A DNA stretch of 8,370 nucleotides from Chitinophagaceae bacterium (GTDB taxonomy: Bacteria > Bacteroidota > Bacteroidia > Chitinophagales > Chitinophagaceae), in contig DOMR01000120.1 in the NCBI GenBank assembly GCA_003509845.1, positions 3,007 to 11,376 on the forward strand, read 5' to 3'. Under the pieces are notes generated by a model. It ran no database searches, was not told the origin of the DNA, and saw nothing but the letters and a program-made list of their open reading frames with translations. The position numbers were made by a program, and so were the translations under genes. Positions 7,230-8,370 of the stretch are shown here, piece by piece; position 1 is the stretch's first letter; the number at the start of each line of letters is the position of its first letter.

Positions 7230-7718
7230 CTAAAAATTGAATTGTGTCGACTTTTTTGGGTAAATCAACTCGTAGCTTTTTCGAATACCTTTTGATTTTA
7301 CATGAAAAATATTTATTTGCTGATCGTTTACGCCAAATAGTATTTCACAATTAATAGTAAGCTGGTTGAGTTGCTTCACATTTTTTACTTCAAAATAGGA
7401 CCAGGTGCTTTCCTTTTGTATTTCATATCCAACATATTCTAAATTATATTTAGTGCCATTCGCATTCAAATTTAAGCGTTTGGTCATGTATGCTGCAATT
7501 AACGCATCTGCTTTATTTTTTTGATTGGCTTGCGACAAATCGATCGTGGTTTTAGCATCAGCCCCCATCATTTTTTCAAGGTCATTGGTGAAAGTTCGAA
7601 CGCTAATTTCGATAGTGGCTTCCTTTTCATTATGGTTAATTTCAATCACTGATACGAAAAAGGGGTGAATCAATGCAATCAATGCTGAAATAAATGGGTT
7701 GAATCCGATGAGCGCCAT
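7230..7718 (-). CDS. DUF6702 family protein, predicted exported, function unknown
   Basis: Small protein of 162 residues recognised by the DUF6702 pattern: HPFFVSVIEINHN at 18-30, a beta-rich ISVRTFTNDLE segment at 38-48, W106 in a STWSYFEV segment, and an NDQQINIFH stretch ending at H139. Residues 2-17 are wholly uncharged and hydrophobic and look like a signal peptide ending just before the HPFF motif, so the mature protein is probably periplasmic or outer-membrane associated. The n-region has no lysine or arginine, which is unusual. The frame stays open upstream for about ten codons, but I see no ATG, GTG or TTG there, so the ATG at 7718 stands. The gene is divergent from a HupE/UreJ-like gene 60 bp away, a neighbour this family often has in Bacteroidota. 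Function unknown; a metal-related extracytoplasmic role is inference from the neighbour only. Confidence 0.85.
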   Translation of the reverse strand: MALIGFNPFISALIALIHPFFVSVIEINHNEKEATIEISVRTFTNDLEKMMGADAKTTIDLSQANQKNKADALIAAYMTKRLNLNANGTKYNLEYVGYEIQKESTWSYFEVKNVKQLNQLTINCEILFGVNDQQINIFHVKSKGIRKSYELIYPKKSTQFNF

Positions 7719-7726
7719 AATGTTTA

Positions 7727-7758
7727 TTTGTATTTTACAAAGGTCTTGATTAATTTAA
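7727..7758 (+). promoter_or_regulatory. Possible promoter of the HupE/UreJ-like gene
   Basis: TTTG at 7727-7730 is followed after 20 bp by TAATTTAA at 7751-7758, which matches the -7 word except in its last two bases. The gene start is 20 bases further on. It overlaps the opposite-strand promoter of the DUF6702 gene, so the two would compete or be co-regulated. Weak match. Confidence 0.22.
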
Positions 7759-7767
7759 CATAACAAA
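7738..7767 (-). promoter_or_regulatory. Putative promoter of the DUF6702 gene
   Basis: On the minus strand, TTTG at 7764-7767 (-33 type) is followed after 18 bp by GACCTTTG at 7738-7745, which matches TAnnTTTG at all fixed positions but the first. The -7 word ends 19 bases before the ATG at 7718. Spacing is one base short of the usual 19-21, so this is a fair but imperfect match. Confidence 0.35.
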
Positions 7768-7778
7768 ATTTTCATTTC

Positions 7779-8369
7779 ATGGATAATTTGCTGATTTACC
7801 TCAGATTAGGATTTAGACATATCATCGATATCAATGGATCGGATCATATCCTATTTATATTGGCCTTAGTGATTAGGTATGTTTGGACCGATTGGAAAAA
7901 GCTTTTGGTTTTAGTCACATCCTTTACGATTGGCCATTCTGTAACCCTTGCATTAAGCACTTTAAACTGGGTCAATTTCCCCGTTAGTGTAATTGAGGTT
8001 TTAATACCCATCACCATTTTATTAACTGCGATATCCAATTATTTGGTCAAAGATTTCAGTTTTACCTCCAAATATCCGTTCATCTACTTTGCAGCCCTAT
8101 TCTTTGGGCTCATCCACGGTTTGGGCTTTAGTAACTACTTAAAAAGCCTTTTAGGGCAGGAAGAAAGCCTTATTGGGCCACTTTTTTCATTTAATTTGGG
8201 ACTAGAGCTGGGACAGCTATTGATTGTTAGTATTATTTTACTTTTTTCGTTTATATTCGTATCCCTTTTCAAGGCAGATCGCAGGTTATATCTCAGGATT
8301 GGGTCTTTTATAGCTTGCTTTTTTGCTTTAAATATGGTTTTAGATCGCATTGCCCCTTTTTTTAATTAA
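7779..8369 (+). CDS. HupE/UreJ-like integral membrane protein
   Basis: Inner-membrane protein of 196 residues with about six hydrophobic segments (roughly 23-36, 42-62, 69-90, 101-125, 134-164, 170-188). It has the polar signature residues of the HupE/UreJ family within or beside the membrane: H14 and D17, GSDH at 20-23, the FTIGHS segment at 49-54 with H53, E73, the GLIHGLGF segment at 110-117 with H113, and FNLGLELGQ at 138-146. HupE and UreJ proteins are nickel or cobalt permeases linked to hydrogenase and urease; neither enzyme is in view, so metal transport is a family-based guess and the substrate is unknown. The protein lacks the N-terminal extracytoplasmic domain that longer family members carry, and begins almost directly with the first membrane segment. 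It is complete: the TAA ends one base before the window does. It is divergent from the DUF6702 gene. Confidence 0.87.
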   Translation: MDNLLIYLRLGFRHIIDINGSDHILFILALVIRYVWTDWKKLLVLVTSFTIGHSVTLALSTLNWVNFPVSVIEVLIPITILLTAISNYLVKDFSFTSKYPFIYFAALFFGLIHGLGFSNYLKSLLGQEESLIGPLFSFNLGLELGQLLIVSIILLFSFIFVSLFKADRRLYLRIGSFIACFFALNMVLDRIAPFFN

Positions 8370-8370
8370 A

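Noticed and set aside
7844..8350. Two minus-strand frames opposite the HupE/UreJ-like gene
   Set aside because: The plus-strand frame carries the family motifs from end to end; the antisense frames have none.

Overview
The window is an AT-rich stretch of a Bacteroidota chromosome. I would guess the Chitinophagia/Sphingobacteriia side of the phylum, but that finer placement is only an impression. The phylum call rests on four things: a DUF2723-type membrane glycosyltransferase in its long bacteroidotal form, a DUF6702 protein beside a HupE/UreJ-type protein, a GlmM with a GEGNGG sugar loop, and start regions that lack Shine-Dalgarno sequences but carry TAnnTTTG (-7 type) promoter words. I see no mobile elements, CRISPR arrays, rRNA or tRNA genes, broken genes, or clear signs of transfer. 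Most of the window is ordinary housekeeping DNA.

Layout. At the left, on the minus strand, is mtaB, a tRNA methylthiotransferase that runs off the left edge and lacks only its last residues. A 120-bp divergent spacer separates it from a 1017-residue DUF2723 protein on the plus strand, a predicted lipid-linked-sugar-dependent protein O-mannosyltransferase. That gene converges on a minus-strand pair, glmM followed 14 bp later by a group I cysteine desulfurase gene. The convergent ends share a perfect 15-bp hairpin that can terminate transcription from both sides. To the right of glmM is a 182-bp spacer, then a minus-strand DUF6702 gene for a small exported protein. Sixty bp further on, a divergent plus-strand gene encodes a HupE/UreJ-like six-helix membrane protein that ends one base before the window does.

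How the genes relate. MtaB needs two iron-sulfur clusters and a sulfur source, and the desulfurase produces persulfide sulfur. The link is biochemically reasonable, but they are not in one operon. GlmM makes glucosamine-1-phosphate for UDP-GlcNAc and hence peptidoglycan and LPS. The DUF2723 protein probably glycosylates exported proteins. The DUF6702/HupE pair is the least understood part. I suggest it is a two-gene version of the extracytoplasmic-plus-membrane architecture seen in longer HupE/UreJ-family proteins. It is the best candidate here for something poorly described, but I see no strong evidence for a wholly new system.
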